From positions 62,001 through 126,000 of the forward strand of contig NZ_JABIOQ010000072.1 of NCBI RefSeq assembly GCF_018698455.1: a stretch of 64,000 bases of DNA, in the 5' to 3' direction. Source of the stretch: Sulfurimonas sp. GTDB lineage: Bacteria; Campylobacterota; Campylobacteria; Campylobacterales; Sulfurimonadaceae. The first letter of the stretch is position 1. Every line of letters begins with the position of its first letter. Below, in pieces: positions 21,005-33,151 of this stretch. Under the pieces are notes generated by a model. That model had not been told where the DNA came from, made no database searches, and saw only the letters and a program-made list of their open reading frames with translations. The translations under genes were made by a program, and so were the position numbers.

Positions 21005-22983
21005 TTACTTTCCTCGTGTTTTAGGCTTTCTTGTACTGTTTGAGTATAAAAGTCAATTATCTCAATCAAGTGAGATGATAACAGTATATTAAAGTGTGAA
21101 ATATTACTAGATAAATATTCATTTGTGTTAAAAAAGTTGAAAATATAGCTCATTACATAACGTAAATATGTATTTAATACATTGTTGAGCTCAGAGGAAG
21201 TTGTTTCATATGTACTAATACGCTCATAGAGCTTAGAGATATCATCTAAGTATAGTTGATGTGATACATAGTTTGTTGAGGCAATTTGAGATATATTATC
21301 TTTGTATAATTTATAAATAGCTAATTTCTTCTTAAGTGTAAGAATTTCTTCTTTTGTGAAGTTCTCCTGAATGTTTTTATTAAGGGCACTTGTGAGTTGG
21401 GATATGTTAGGGGATGATTCTTTTATAGAAATATTGCTAGCAGCAGGTACATCTTGTAGCATCGCACCATCTGATAGATTATAGATTTCAGTGTCCCCTT
21501 TAAATAGTCGTGTTGAATTATTGATTGTGTATATTGAAGTAAAAAAGTGAGGAGTAGTCAAAACTTTTTTTGAAAGGTTCCCCTCTACTTCTAGTAATGA
21601 TTCTTTAAACTTGAGTATACTTAAATCATTCGAAGCCTTTTGTACTTGCAGTTTTTTATGTTCGTGAAACGAGGAATGTGTTTGTCCTGTACTCATGTAA
21701 ATGCTAAGGTCTAGACCAAGAAGGTAGAGTGTATCAACTTGAAGTAACAAAAGTAATTGGTAACTAATAGAACCAACACAGGGAGCAGTTGGCTTGAGAG
21801 AGTTTTTTGTATAGTTGGTACCATTCTCAAACATAAATACTTGTTCTTTTTGAAATAGATTTATGACTTCAGGGTGAGTTCTATCAGAAAATAAACAAAT
21901 TGAGTCTTTAAAGTAGTTAATATCTTTTATTTGTTCAAAATAGCGCATTGCAATTTGTTGGGCATCTAGTTGAGTTATAATATCAACATGTATATTTTCA
22001 CTTTCCAAGTATGGCAGTGTAACCGAAACGGCTACAATGAAAAACTTATGATGGTTTTGTTTGAGCCAATGTATGTTTTTTTGTAATGAGGGACCAGCAG
22101 CAAGTAATAAAAAAGGTTTATTTTTCAAGTTATTTGTTGATAACGAACCACCTTTTTTTAGCATTTTATAATTTTTGGAAATGTATTCTAGTGGCTGAAG
22201 TACTTGGTTGAGCAAGTCATTGTAAAAAAATGAAAGATGTGATTGCAACAAGGTTGCTAAGTGAAACTGTTCTTTTTTATGATTTTCATGGTTTAGCATG
22301 TGAAAAAACTTGATATAGTGGTTAAAGTAAGGTTTATAGTTTAAAAATTGTTCAGCTACAAGTAGAAACTCATCTCTTTCATCAAATACAGAAAAGAATA
22401 ATTGAGCATTTTGTGATAAGTTTTTGTAGTTCGTTGTCATTGCAGATAATCTGAATAGTTCTAGATTGTCTTCAATAATTAGATAAGACTTAGAAAGTAT
22501 TTTACTATTAATAGTACTGATATGTGTACCAAGTCCTGTACCAAAGAAAATAAATTTTTCAATTTTTTTTAAAGATATTTCTTTTTTAGAAATATTTTGT
22601 GCATAATTCATAATTGGAGCATGTCCATACATTGCATGACTAAAAGGTTCTATTTTTGTTATTATATCTAAGTCGCTATCTGAGATACTATGTTTATGAA
22701 AAGTCTCAAATGTGTCTTCATCCACATTAAAGTTGATACTTTGTGCTGCACATTGTGCATACTCCATTTCTTTTCCCTGATAGAGAGTAGACTCGCTATT
22801 TTCTTCATAAACATCAAAAGAAGAGTTTTTATAGCTCAATGTATATTGTTGAGTGTGATATCCCTTATCAATTGCTACTTCAAATTCAGTTAATTTTTGA
22901 AACACTTTAGGGTGATGCACTTCAAAGTAGTTCATGTTGTCTTCAAAGTTTTTTGCAATTATTGTGTTTATATCTATTTCCAT
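21001..22983 (-). CDS. Motility-associated factor (Maf/DUF115, MptE-like) glycosyltransferase, second paralog
   Basis: KPFLLLAAGPSLQKNIHWL, LYLLGLDLSIYMSTGQTHS. Confidence 0.85.
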   Translation of the reverse strand: MEIDINTIIAKNFEDNMNYFEVHHPKVFQKLTEFEVAIDKGYHTQQYTLSYKNSSFDVYEENSESTLYQGKEMEYAQCAAQSINFNVDEDTFETFHKHSISDSDLDIITKIEPFSHAMYGHAPIMNYAQNISKKEISLKKIEKFIFFGTGLGTHISTINSKILSKSYLIIEDNLELFRLSAMTTNYKNLSQNAQLFFSVFDERDEFLLVAEQFLNYKPYFNHYIKFFHMLNHENHKKEQFHLATLLQSHLSFFYNDLLNQVLQPLEYISKNYKMLKKGGSLSTNNLKNKPFLLLAAGPSLQKNIHWLKQNHHKFFIVAVSVTLPYLESENIHVDIITQLDAQQIAMRYFEQIKDINYFKDSICLFSDRTHPEVINLFQKEQVFMFENGTNYTKNSLKPTAPCVGSISYQLLLLLQVDTLYLLGLDLSIYMSTGQTHSSFHEHKKLQVQKASNDLSILKFKESLLEVEGNLSKKVLTTPHFFTSIYTINNSTRLFKGDTEIYNLSDGAMLQDVPAASNISIKESSPNISQLTSALNKNIQENFTKEEILTLKKKLAIYKLYKDNISQIASTNYVSHQLYLDDISKLYERISTYETTSSELNNVLNTYLRYVMSYIFNFFNTNEYLSSNISHFNILLSSHLIEIIDFYTQTVQESLKHEESK

Positions 22984-22994
22984 TGGTGTTATCC

Positions 22995-24056
22995 CTAGGT
23001 GTTTATTTTTTTGTATAGTCTAAGCTGAGAATGAAAATCATCTTCCATTTTCAATCCAAAAATTGCTTCATCTGTTGTAACAAGGCGATAGTTTGAAAGG
23101 TATTCATCATAGTTTATACCTTTAATAGGGTCTTTTACACCATATAAAAAATCTTTATCTTGTTTTCTTTTTCCCTCTTTTATATTCCTAAGTAAGATAT
23201 ATTTTGGAGAGAGCCTATCTACGTGCTTGCAGTAGTTCTTTACGACTTCAGGTTCCATCTCTTGAAAGGAGATGAAGTTAACAAACAAGTCAATACTTCC
23301 CTGTAATTTTGGTGTGAACCATGATGGAATATTGAGTGCTTTATAATTTACCTTTAAGCTTTGAATATCAATCGTATCTAGATCTTTTAACTCCTCAAAT
23401 GTTGCAATATTTGACTCCCCAAATATTTCTTTAAGATAATAACTAGATACATGGACAACAGGTGGAATGTCCGCATTTATATAAAAACAATCGTTACGTG
23501 AATCTCCGAGTAGTATCTCTCCTAAAGTTCCGTAACCTCCACCTATCTCAAATACAGTTTTAATTTCTTCTGTGTCTAAATGCTTCTTTAAGAAAGATAA
23601 GCCAAGAAGATAATTTAAAAATGATCTTGAAAATTTTCTACCATCAAATTCAAACTGTTCAAGTGGAGTACCAATATTGCTCTCAGAAACTTTGTCGGTG
23701 TACGGAGGGGAGTCTATATTCCCAGCATTTAGTACTCTATAATCTGCAAATGCTTGCACTTTCCCTGTAATTGTATTAGTGAGTTTTATCTTAGATTTAA
23801 TGTCATCAGTTGTTTTCTCTAAAAGATTCTGCACTGGTTCAAATTTTGATTTGTTTTTGAGATAATAAGGAAAAGCATATGTTGGTGCAAACATACTTAA
23901 AGATGAATCAAATGCTCTAAAGTATTTTATATCTTTAGCATTAAGTTCATCACTAATAATTTTAGATGCTTCTTGCCAGAATGTAGTTGGTTTGTAAAGA
24001 GATGACTGTTTACTCATCTCTTTTAAAAGTTCCTGTAGTTGTTGTGTTTGTTGCAT
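22995..24056 (-). CDS. Putative sugar O-methyltransferase
   Basis: KTVFEIGGGYGTLGEIL SAM-binding motif; located in glycosylation locus. Confidence 0.7.
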   Translation of the reverse strand: MQQTQQLQELLKEMSKQSSLYKPTTFWQEASKIISDELNAKDIKYFRAFDSSLSMFAPTYAFPYYLKNKSKFEPVQNLLEKTTDDIKSKIKLTNTITGKVQAFADYRVLNAGNIDSPPYTDKVSESNIGTPLEQFEFDGRKFSRSFLNYLLGLSFLKKHLDTEEIKTVFEIGGGYGTLGEILLGDSRNDCFYINADIPPVVHVSSYYLKEIFGESNIATFEELKDLDTIDIQSLKVNYKALNIPSWFTPKLQGSIDLFVNFISFQEMEPEVVKNYCKHVDRLSPKYILLRNIKEGKRKQDKDFLYGVKDPIKGINYDEYLSNYRLVTTDEAIFGLKMEDDFHSQLRLYKKINT

Positions 24057-24060
24057 ATAA

Positions 24061-25098
24061 TTACTCCTTATCTGTCATTTGTAGTCTGTTTGCAAACTTT
24101 ATGTCATGTTTTGCAGTCTTACCAAGAAAGTCATTTAAATATTTTGGATGAAGACCATGACCAGGTCTAACACTTCGTATGTTTTCCTCAGTAAAAACCT
24201 CACCCTTTTTTATATCTTTGGCAACATAAAGACTTCTTGCAAATTGTCTATTTTGTTTCTTTTTTTCATCAACACTATAGTCAACTTTACCAAGTAGTTT
24301 TTCAGTATCTCTAATAGCTTGTATCATCTGTGAAACCTCTTCTTTATCCAAAGAAAAAGCAGCATCAGGACCACCGAGAGATTTGTCTAGTATAAAATGC
24401 TTTTCTATCACTTTAGCACCTAGTGCCGCAGCAACAACTGGTGCAGTAACTCCAAGAGTATGGTCAGAAAAACCACTTATAACCCCGAAGGTTTGAGCTA
24501 GGTTCGGGATGCTTAAAAGATTGGCATCTTCAAGTGCTGCAGGATAGGCACTTGTACATTTTAAAAGTATGATATTGTTATTCCCTACTTTTTTGCATAT
24601 AGCAACAGCATCTTGTATTTCGTCTATAGTTGCAATACCTGTCGATATGATGATAGGTTTCATTTTAGATGCAGTATATCGGATAAGTTCATAGTCTGTA
24701 ATTTCAAAAGATGCTATTTTATAAGCCGAAGGGTTAAGCTGTTCAAGAAAATCAACAGCTGATTTATCAAAAGGGGAAGAAAAAATATCTATTCCAATTT
24801 TTTTAGCATATTCAAAAAGATCTTTATGCCACTCCCAAGAGAGAGCGGCCTCTTTGTATAAATCATAAAGTTTTTTATCATCCCAGAGTGTGCCGCCTTT
24901 AATAATAAAATCCTCTTTGTCGCTGTTGAGTGTTAGTGTATCGGCTGTATAGGTTTGAAGTTTGATTGCATTGGCCCCAATCTCGTGGGCTGCTTTTATA
25001 GTTTCTTTTGCTATAGAGATTTCTCCACCATGATTTGCACTTAGTTCAGCAATAATATATACACCATCATTTTCTAAATCAAACTTGCTAATCTTCAT
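24061..25098 (-). CDS. pseI: Pseudaminic acid synthase
   Basis: NeuB/PseI family: IIAELSANHGG, KIASFEITD, SAF-like C-terminal domain (RSVRPGHGLHPKYL). Confidence 0.93.
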   Translation of the reverse strand: MKISKFDLENDGVYIIAELSANHGGEISIAKETIKAAHEIGANAIKLQTYTADTLTLNSDKEDFIIKGGTLWDDKKLYDLYKEAALSWEWHKDLFEYAKKIGIDIFSSPFDKSAVDFLEQLNPSAYKIASFEITDYELIRYTASKMKPIIISTGIATIDEIQDAVAICKKVGNNNIILLKCTSAYPAALEDANLLSIPNLAQTFGVISGFSDHTLGVTAPVVAAALGAKVIEKHFILDKSLGGPDAAFSLDKEEVSQMIQAIRDTEKLLGKVDYSVDEKKKQNRQFARSLYVAKDIKKGEVFTEENIRSVRPGHGLHPKYLNDFLGKTAKHDIKFANRLQMTDKE

Positions 25099-25564
25099 TT
25101 TTTAGCTCCATGTATATTAGTTCTCTTGTTTCTAAGTTTTTTCTACTTTTCTCTTGAAAGCTGTGTCGTTTATAGAGCATAATCGCTTGTGTATTATCTG
25201 AAAATACTTCAGCACCAATTATAGCTAACTTGAGGGTATCAAAGGCATACTCGCTAATGATATTTAAAAGAATATCCCCTACATTATGGGTTTGAGGATT
25301 TTTGTAAAGACCAAGCATGCAACCCTTACCTTTAATCTGAGTAAAGTCAATAACACCAATATAATTATTTTCATATTTTACTAAAAAGTAAAGTTTATCA
25401 TCTCTATTGTTAAGTGATGAAACAAAGTCTAAGTGTGACTTTAGAGAGATATCTAAAGGGTTTAACATAAATTTCTGAACACTCTTTGTATTCCTCCAGT
25501 TATGTGTCATTTCTAGCTCTTGTTTAGAAAGTTGAGTAAAGTTGAGAAGTTGAGTATTCTTCAT
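25088..25564 (-). CDS. pseH: GNAT acetyltransferase, UDP-4-amino-4,6-dideoxy-AltNAc N-acetyltransferase
   Basis: GNAT fold; MTHNWRNTKSVQKFM; position in pse cluster. Confidence 0.85.
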   Translation of the reverse strand: MKNTQLLNFTQLSKQELEMTHNWRNTKSVQKFMLNPLDISLKSHLDFVSSLNNRDDKLYFLVKYENNYIGVIDFTQIKGKGCMLGLYKNPQTHNVGDILLNIISEYAFDTLKLAIIGAEVFSDNTQAIMLYKRHSFQEKSRKNLETRELIYMELKNED

Positions 25565-26478
25565 TAAAGCTGCTTTAATGTCTTTTTTAGTAGACGAGTG
25601 AGTTTTTTATAGTTGATTTTTTTAATTGTTGCATAGTGTTTTAATTTAAGAAATGTATATAGGTCTTCTTGATTATCGGCTGTTTTTACAAGCATAAAAG
25701 GAAGTTGCAAAAAGTAAGCTTCATTAGCTGTTACACTAGGTGTTATGATTCCAAAATCACTTTTTCTCATTAGTCGTGCAACACTAGATGAGTTAACGTG
25801 TAGCTTAATGTTTTTTTTATTTTTAGTATAGTTTTTAAGTCTTTGAAGATTTGCATTTGCATATGTTGTAAGTAAATTAACTTTTAAGTTTTTAAACTTT
25901 TGGAGAACTTCTAAAATTTTAATATTTATATTACTATGATCTGATCCACCTATAGACAGAAAAATAGTTTTTTTCTTGTTTTGTTTATAGAGTTTTTTCT
26001 TCTCTTTAATGAACTCATCTCTTAGCAGGGTATATTTACTGCCTGCTCTCACTTCGCAATATTTTGGTACTAAACCATTGTACCTCTTTTTATCTCCACT
26101 AATATTATGGTTTAAGAGTATATCGCAATAATGTTTTTTATAAGTATCATCAAGACTGAAAATCTTTAATGATGAGTTTTTAAGTTTTAAGTTTTTTTCA
26201 TAGCTGTAATTAATTCCATAATGGTCTATAACTATCATATCAATATTTAATTTGACAATGAGTTTATGAAGTTCTTTGATATCATTTGATTTTAAGATTT
26301 TTATCTTGTATCCAGCTTCTAAAATCTTATAATTTATGTTACCGACTAAATTTTGAACAGCGAAAGTAATAGTTGCATTTTGATACTGACTAGCTAAAAC
26401 TAAATCGCGCATTATATGACCAGTACCGAGAGTTGAAGAAGAGTCTGCTCTAAAAAGTATATTTTTAATTTCTGACAT
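25564..26478 (-). CDS. pseG: UDP-sugar hydrolase PseG
   Basis: ILFRADSSSTLGTGHIMRDLVLA, FLSIGGSDHSN; position in pse cluster. Confidence 0.9.
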   Translation of the reverse strand: MSEIKNILFRADSSSTLGTGHIMRDLVLASQYQNATITFAVQNLVGNINYKILEAGYKIKILKSNDIKELHKLIVKLNIDMIVIDHYGINYSYEKNLKLKNSSLKIFSLDDTYKKHYCDILLNHNISGDKKRYNGLVPKYCEVRAGSKYTLLRDEFIKEKKKLYKQNKKKTIFLSIGGSDHSNINIKILEVLQKFKNLKVNLLTTYANANLQRLKNYTKNKKNIKLHVNSSSVARLMRKSDFGIITPSVTANEAYFLQLPFMLVKTADNQEDLYTFLKLKHYATIKKINYKKLTRLLKKTLKQL

Positions 26479-26480
26479 TT

Positions 26481-27226
26481 TTAATCTTTTTTGTTATGAT
26501 AATCAACTGTCTTACCTCTGTTGGCTAATCTTCCTTCGAAGAGATAAATCTCATAAAGTTTTTCAGCTCTGTTCCAATCTTCTAAGGTGTCTATATCTTG
26601 AACTAAATGTCTAGGTAAAATTATAGGAATAGAATCTTTTGAAAATATAATTTCAGAACTCTGTATATTTATGTTTTCCCAGTAAAACTGTCCTGCATCT
26701 TGATATGCTTCTTCTAGATCTTGGCTTCTTGTCATATAATGTTCTGGTGTAAACATTTGGCATCTTCCACTATGTGTAAGTTTAAATGTTCTCTGTATAG
26801 GGAAAGGCATACTTGTTGCACTAAAAGAGTGTCGCGCATTACTATTTTTGAGTGTGTTGAAGCCTTCGATAAGGTATTTCACTTGCAACAAAGGAGCGGT
26901 TGCATATAGTGTACATATATAGTCAAATTTCTCTCCTTGGTCTTGGAGATATTTTACTGTGTGTAGTATAACTTCGCCTGTCCCTGTAAAATCATCAGAA
27001 AGCTCACTAGGTCTAATGAAGGGTACTTCTGCTCCACACTCTCTAGCTATTTTTGCAACTTCATCGTCATCTGTTGAGACTATAACCTTATTAAAAAGTT
27101 CAGATTTAAGGGCCACTTCAATACTATAAGCTATAAGTGGTTTTCCAAAAAAATCTTTTATATTTTTTCGTGGTATTCGCTTACTCCCGCCACGAGCTGG
27201 AATTATCGCAATGGCATTTTTTGTCA

Positions 27227-27227
<1 letters not shown>
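26481..27227 (-). CDS. pseF: Pseudaminic acid cytidylyltransferase
   Basis: IAIIPARGGSKRIPRKNIKDFFGKPLIAYSI. Confidence 0.93.
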
Positions 27228-29358
<2,131 letters not shown>

Positions 29359-29402
29359 TTAATCTAAAAGCAATAATAGTACCATAGTAGTTGAGTTAAC
29401 AT

Positions 29403-29429
29403 TAAATGTTTTTGATGAATAGCCGATTT
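29403..29429 (+). promoter_or_regulatory. Sigma28-type promoter of fliD
   Basis: TAAA-N15-GCCGATTT. Confidence 0.82.
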
Positions 29430-29467
29430 ATATTTTATAGTAGATATTATTATTTGAAGGATTTATT

Positions 29468-30859
29468 ATGGGTATCAGTTCTCTAGGTGTTGGCTCAAGT
29501 ATACTAACACAAGATGTATTAGATCAGTTAAGAGAGGCTGATGAGGCTGGACAGATAGAGCCAATTACATTGGATATTGCAAATGAGAATGACAAAAAAG
29601 ATGCGATGGATGTTATAGATGCATCTATGACAAATTTTATTGATATCATCAATGATGTTAAAAGTCAGTCACTTTATGATGAGCGTGTGACAGAAGTGAG
29701 TGGTACAGCGGCTGAAGTAATAGCCGCCGCAAATACGGATATTCAGGATTTTACTTTAAGTGTTAATGTTTTAGCAACTAAGCAAATAGAAGAGTCGGGT
29801 GCATTTGCTTCTGAAGACATATTGGTCGCAACTGCTGCGGGTACAATGGAGTTGAATGTTGATGGTGAAGCATTCAGTATAGCTTATGACACAACCACTA
29901 CTCTAAAAGACTTGAAAGCATTAATTAACGAAGAAGCAGGTGATAAGGTAGATGCAACTATAGTTCAGATAAATAGTGGAGAGTTTCGTCTTTTTATCAG
30001 TTCTGTAGATACGGGTACAAACCAAGATATAACTCTTGCTGATACAAGTGGATTCTTATCAGATGATGGTGGGACAACTGCAGGTGGAGTAAATCTAACT
30101 ACCGCTATGACAGCCATACAGTCTGGAGTAGATGCTGAATTTACATTTAATGGTCAAGCTATTTCAAGAAGTAGTAACAGAGTAGAGGACTTAATTTCTG
30201 GTCTAGACATTACACTCAAAGAGACCGGGACATCAGTTGTTAGTGTATCCCAAAACCGTGATAATATTATGACGAAACTAGACTCTTTTGTTGAGAAGTA
30301 CAACTCATCTATTGCTGAACTAGATAGGATGACCAAACCGAGTGCTGATTCGGACAAAGGAATTTTCTCATCAGAGAGCACTATAAAGAACATGAAAAGA
30401 GCTATTGAAAGTATGTTTGGTAGTGTTGGAGGGGGTGTTGGGAGAATGGCTGATTTTGGATTTGATGTAGATAGAGATGGAAGAATGACCCTCGATAAAG
30501 ATGTTCTCAATAGTACTATGGATGATAATTCTAAAAATATAGAAGCATTTTTCTCAGGTGGAACATTTACAAATAGTGATGCAAGTACTACGGAAGTGGA
30601 TGGGGTGTTCACAGAAATGTCGGCAATTGTAGAGGGATACACAGAGTACAATGCTACTCTTAATCAATTTAGTACTTCAATAGTGGATCGTATCTCAGAT
30701 TTAGAAGATAGAAAAATAACAGCTACTGAGCGCTTAGATGCAAGATATGAAATACTTAAAAAACAATTTGCTGCATATGACCTAATGATAAATAAATATA
30801 ATTCTGCATCATCAATGTTCTCTGAGATAGTAGCAGCGGATAATAATAATAATAATTAG
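29468..30859 (+). CDS. fliD: Flagellar filament capping protein FliD
   Basis: FliD N- and C-terminal domains (LNSTMDDNSKNIEAFFSGG; C-terminal coiled coil); followed by fliS. Confidence 0.92.
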   Translation: MGISSLGVGSSILTQDVLDQLREADEAGQIEPITLDIANENDKKDAMDVIDASMTNFIDIINDVKSQSLYDERVTEVSGTAAEVIAAANTDIQDFTLSVNVLATKQIEESGAFASEDILVATAAGTMELNVDGEAFSIAYDTTTTLKDLKALINEEAGDKVDATIVQINSGEFRLFISSVDTGTNQDITLADTSGFLSDDGGTTAGGVNLTTAMTAIQSGVDAEFTFNGQAISRSSNRVEDLISGLDITLKETGTSVVSVSQNRDNIMTKLDSFVEKYNSSIAELDRMTKPSADSDKGIFSSESTIKNMKRAIESMFGSVGGGVGRMADFGFDVDRDGRMTLDKDVLNSTMDDNSKNIEAFFSGGTFTNSDASTTEVDGVFTEMSAIVEGYTEYNATLNQFSTSIVDRISDLEDRKITATERLDARYEILKKQFAAYDLMINKYNSASSMFSEIVAADNNNNN

Positions 30860-30898
30860 TAAAGTTGTAAATTTTGACTTGATTTTAGAGTAAATGGC

Positions 30899-30925
30899 TA
30901 AACAATATATTGAAGATGCCGATGT
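30899..30925 (+). promoter_or_regulatory. Sigma28-type promoter of fliS
   Basis: TAAA-N15-GCCGATGT in the fliD-fliS gap. Confidence 0.75.
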
Positions 30926-30971
30926 AATTAGTAAATAAAATTATAATTAAGAGACATGAAAAGGATTTCAA

Positions 30972-31343
30972 ATGTATGGTAATAATGCACATAGTATTTA
31001 TACTCAAAACGATGCTGGTGTGGAATCACCCACTAAGCTTATAGAGATGTTATATGAGGGGGTACTTCGTTTTAATGCTCAGGCAAAAAAAGCTGTCAAA
31101 GATAGCGATGTTGAGAAAAGAGTTTATTGGCTCAACCGTTCTGTTGCAGTCATTACTGAATTAATATCTACTCTTGATATGAAAGAAGGCAATATTTCTG
31201 AGTACCTTGAGGGTCTATATAACTACGAAATACACCTTTTAGCAGAAGCAGGAAATAAAAATAGTTTTGCAGAGATTGATGAATGTAGCAATGTTTTCAA
31301 AACTCTTTTGGAGGCATGGAGAGAAAGTACGGATGTGGCTTAA
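30972..31343 (+). CDS. fliS: Flagellar export chaperone FliS
   Basis: SPTKLIEMLYEGVLRFNAQAKKAV; downstream of fliD. Confidence 0.92.
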   Translation: MYGNNAHSIYTQNDAGVESPTKLIEMLYEGVLRFNAQAKKAVKDSDVEKRVYWLNRSVAVITELISTLDMKEGNISEYLEGLYNYEIHLLAEAGNKNSFAEIDECSNVFKTLLEAWRESTDVA

Positions 31344-31587
31344 GCAGCTTACTATAGCCATAGTTGAGAGAAACATTGATAAAGTAAATGAGTTGATGGA
31401 TAATCTTCCTCAACTTGAAAAAAAAGAAGACTTAGATCAGGCAGTGTGTCTTTTAAAAGAAGCAACTACTTTAGTTCAAGGCTTTAAAGATGATACCCAA
31501 GTATCGATGATACAAATGAAAAAAAATATCAAATTTTTAGAAGCTACTCAACTGAAAGCACCACGGCGTTTAGATATAAAACTATAA
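31333..31587 (+). CDS. Small helical protein, FliT-like by position
   Basis: ATG inside the end of fliS (11-nt overlap): MWLKQLTIAIVERNIDKVNELMDNLPQ...; helical, no clear motif. Confidence 0.5.
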   Translation: MWLKQLTIAIVERNIDKVNELMDNLPQLEKKEDLDQAVCLLKEATTLVQGFKDDTQVSMIQMKKNIKFLEATQLKAPRRLDIKL

Positions 31588-31588
31588 A

Positions 31589-32287
31589 CTACTTTTTCTT
31601 TATGCCAAACTTCAAACTTCTTATAGTGTAGTCAGTTACAACGGCACCTTTTCTCATGGTTAGTATATGCTCAACTGCATCTGCAATGTCTGAACATAAA
31701 AGTTTTTCATCTTCTCTCTCACTTGTGGCAAAACGCAACTCATCGTAAAAGTTTGACTCAGTCATGTCAGGGTTTATGTTTGTGACAGAGAGTCCACTTT
31801 TTCTAGTCTCTTCAAAGAGTGAACTAGAGAATGACTTCAGACCAGCTTTTGTAGCACTATAAACACCGGCAAATTTACTAGCACGAAGTGCTTCAATGGA
31901 GTTGATATTAATGAGATAACCATCATTGTTTTTCATATCTCGAAGAAGAGCATTTGTGAGAAGCATAGGTGCCGTAAGGTTTAAGAATGTCATAGTTGTT
32001 ATTGTCTGAGCACTTAGTTCTTCGTGCGGCTCAAAACGACCAAAACCAGCTGCATTTATAAGGATGGAGATATTTTCTTGCCCCAGTTTTTTACACAGTA
32101 CTAAGGTCTCTTTCTCATCTGATAAATCAGCTTGAATAGCTTGAAAATTACCATTATCAAAAAAGTCTATGTTTATGGACCTACTTACACCTATGACACT
32201 GTATCCGAGACTTAGTAGTCTATGGCTTATTTCTTTACCTATTCCACTACTTGCACCGGTAATGACTACATTTTTATGACTATGCAT
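31589..32287 (-). CDS. Short-chain dehydrogenase/reductase
   Basis: VVITGASSGIGKEI, NAAGFGR, YSATKAGLKSF. Confidence 0.93.
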   Translation of the reverse strand: MHSHKNVVITGASSGIGKEISHRLLSLGYSVIGVSRSINIDFFDNGNFQAIQADLSDEKETLVLCKKLGQENISILINAAGFGRFEPHEELSAQTITTMTFLNLTAPMLLTNALLRDMKNNDGYLININSIEALRASKFAGVYSATKAGLKSFSSSLFEETRKSGLSVTNINPDMTESNFYDELRFATSEREDEKLLCSDIADAVEHILTMRKGAVVTDYTIRSLKFGIKKK

Positions 32288-32326
32288 TTCGTACTCCTAG
32301 TATTAAATTTTAGCTATACTACTTTT

Positions 32327-33151
32327 ATGAAAAATATTTATATAACTGATTTAGACCATACACTACTGTATGATGATTTATCCATAAGTGATTATACTAA
32401 AAATATATGGAACTCTTATGAAAATGAAGCGATTTTGAGTGTTGCTACTGCGAGAACCTACAAAAAAACAATGCAGTTTTTAAATGGTTTTAGCGTAAAC
32501 GCACCGATGATACTTTTAGATGGGGCACTCGTTGTAACACAAGATAAAAAGATAATCGATACAAAGTTTATGAGTAAAGAGGTTTCGGATGAAATCATCT
32601 TTTTAGGAGCTAAACTTTGTATTTACCCTTTTATAATAGCGCTTGATGATGGAGGTTTTAACGAGCTGTTTCTTCACTCAGACATTTTAAACAAAGACCA
32701 AGTAGAAGTGCTTACCCGTTATACAAAAGATGACAACTTGATAGAAAAAAAGAACATTCAAGCAATGGAGAAAAACTTTAAACTTGTCTATATGGGTGAA
32801 GAGCAAAAACTCAGAGAATTAGCAAAAAATTTAGAATCTACCTTTAGCGATACTCTCAAATACATTCTTGCTCCAGAAGCTTATACTGGATGCTATTTTT
32901 TAACCATCTTACATAAAAACGCAGACAAAGCTCATGGCATAACAACCATAAGTGAGTATATGGGCTTTGACTTACAAAAGCTTACAGTCTTTGGAGATAA
33001 CTTTAATGATGTAGGAATGTTTGATTTAGCTGGAATCTCTGTCGCTGTAGCAAATGCACAAGTTGGTGTGAAAGAACTAGCTGACATCGTACTTCCTCAT
33101 ACAAATCACGAAGATGCGGTAGCAAAGTATTTAGAAGGATTAAGAAAATGA
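32327..33151 (+). CDS. HAD-superfamily (Cof-type) sugar phosphatase
   Basis: MKNIYITDLDHTLLYDD start; FGDNFNDVGMFDLAGISVAVANA; ATG at 32327 is preferred to the longer ORF. Confidence 0.85.
   Translation: MKNIYITDLDHTLLYDDLSISDYTKNIWNSYENEAILSVATARTYKKTMQFLNGFSVNAPMILLDGALVVTQDKKIIDTKFMSKEVSDEIIFLGAKLCIYPFIIALDDGGFNELFLHSDILNKDQVEVLTRYTKDDNLIEKKNIQAMEKNFKLVYMGEEQKLRELAKNLESTFSDTLKYILAPEAYTGCYFLTILHKNADKAHGITTISEYMGFDLQKLTVFGDNFNDVGMFDLAGISVAVANAQVGVKELADIVLPHTNHEDAVAKYLEGLRK

Noticed and set aside
30154-30651. 165-aa minus-strand ORF inside fliD
   Set aside because: Shadow ORF of a well-supported fliD on the plus strand.
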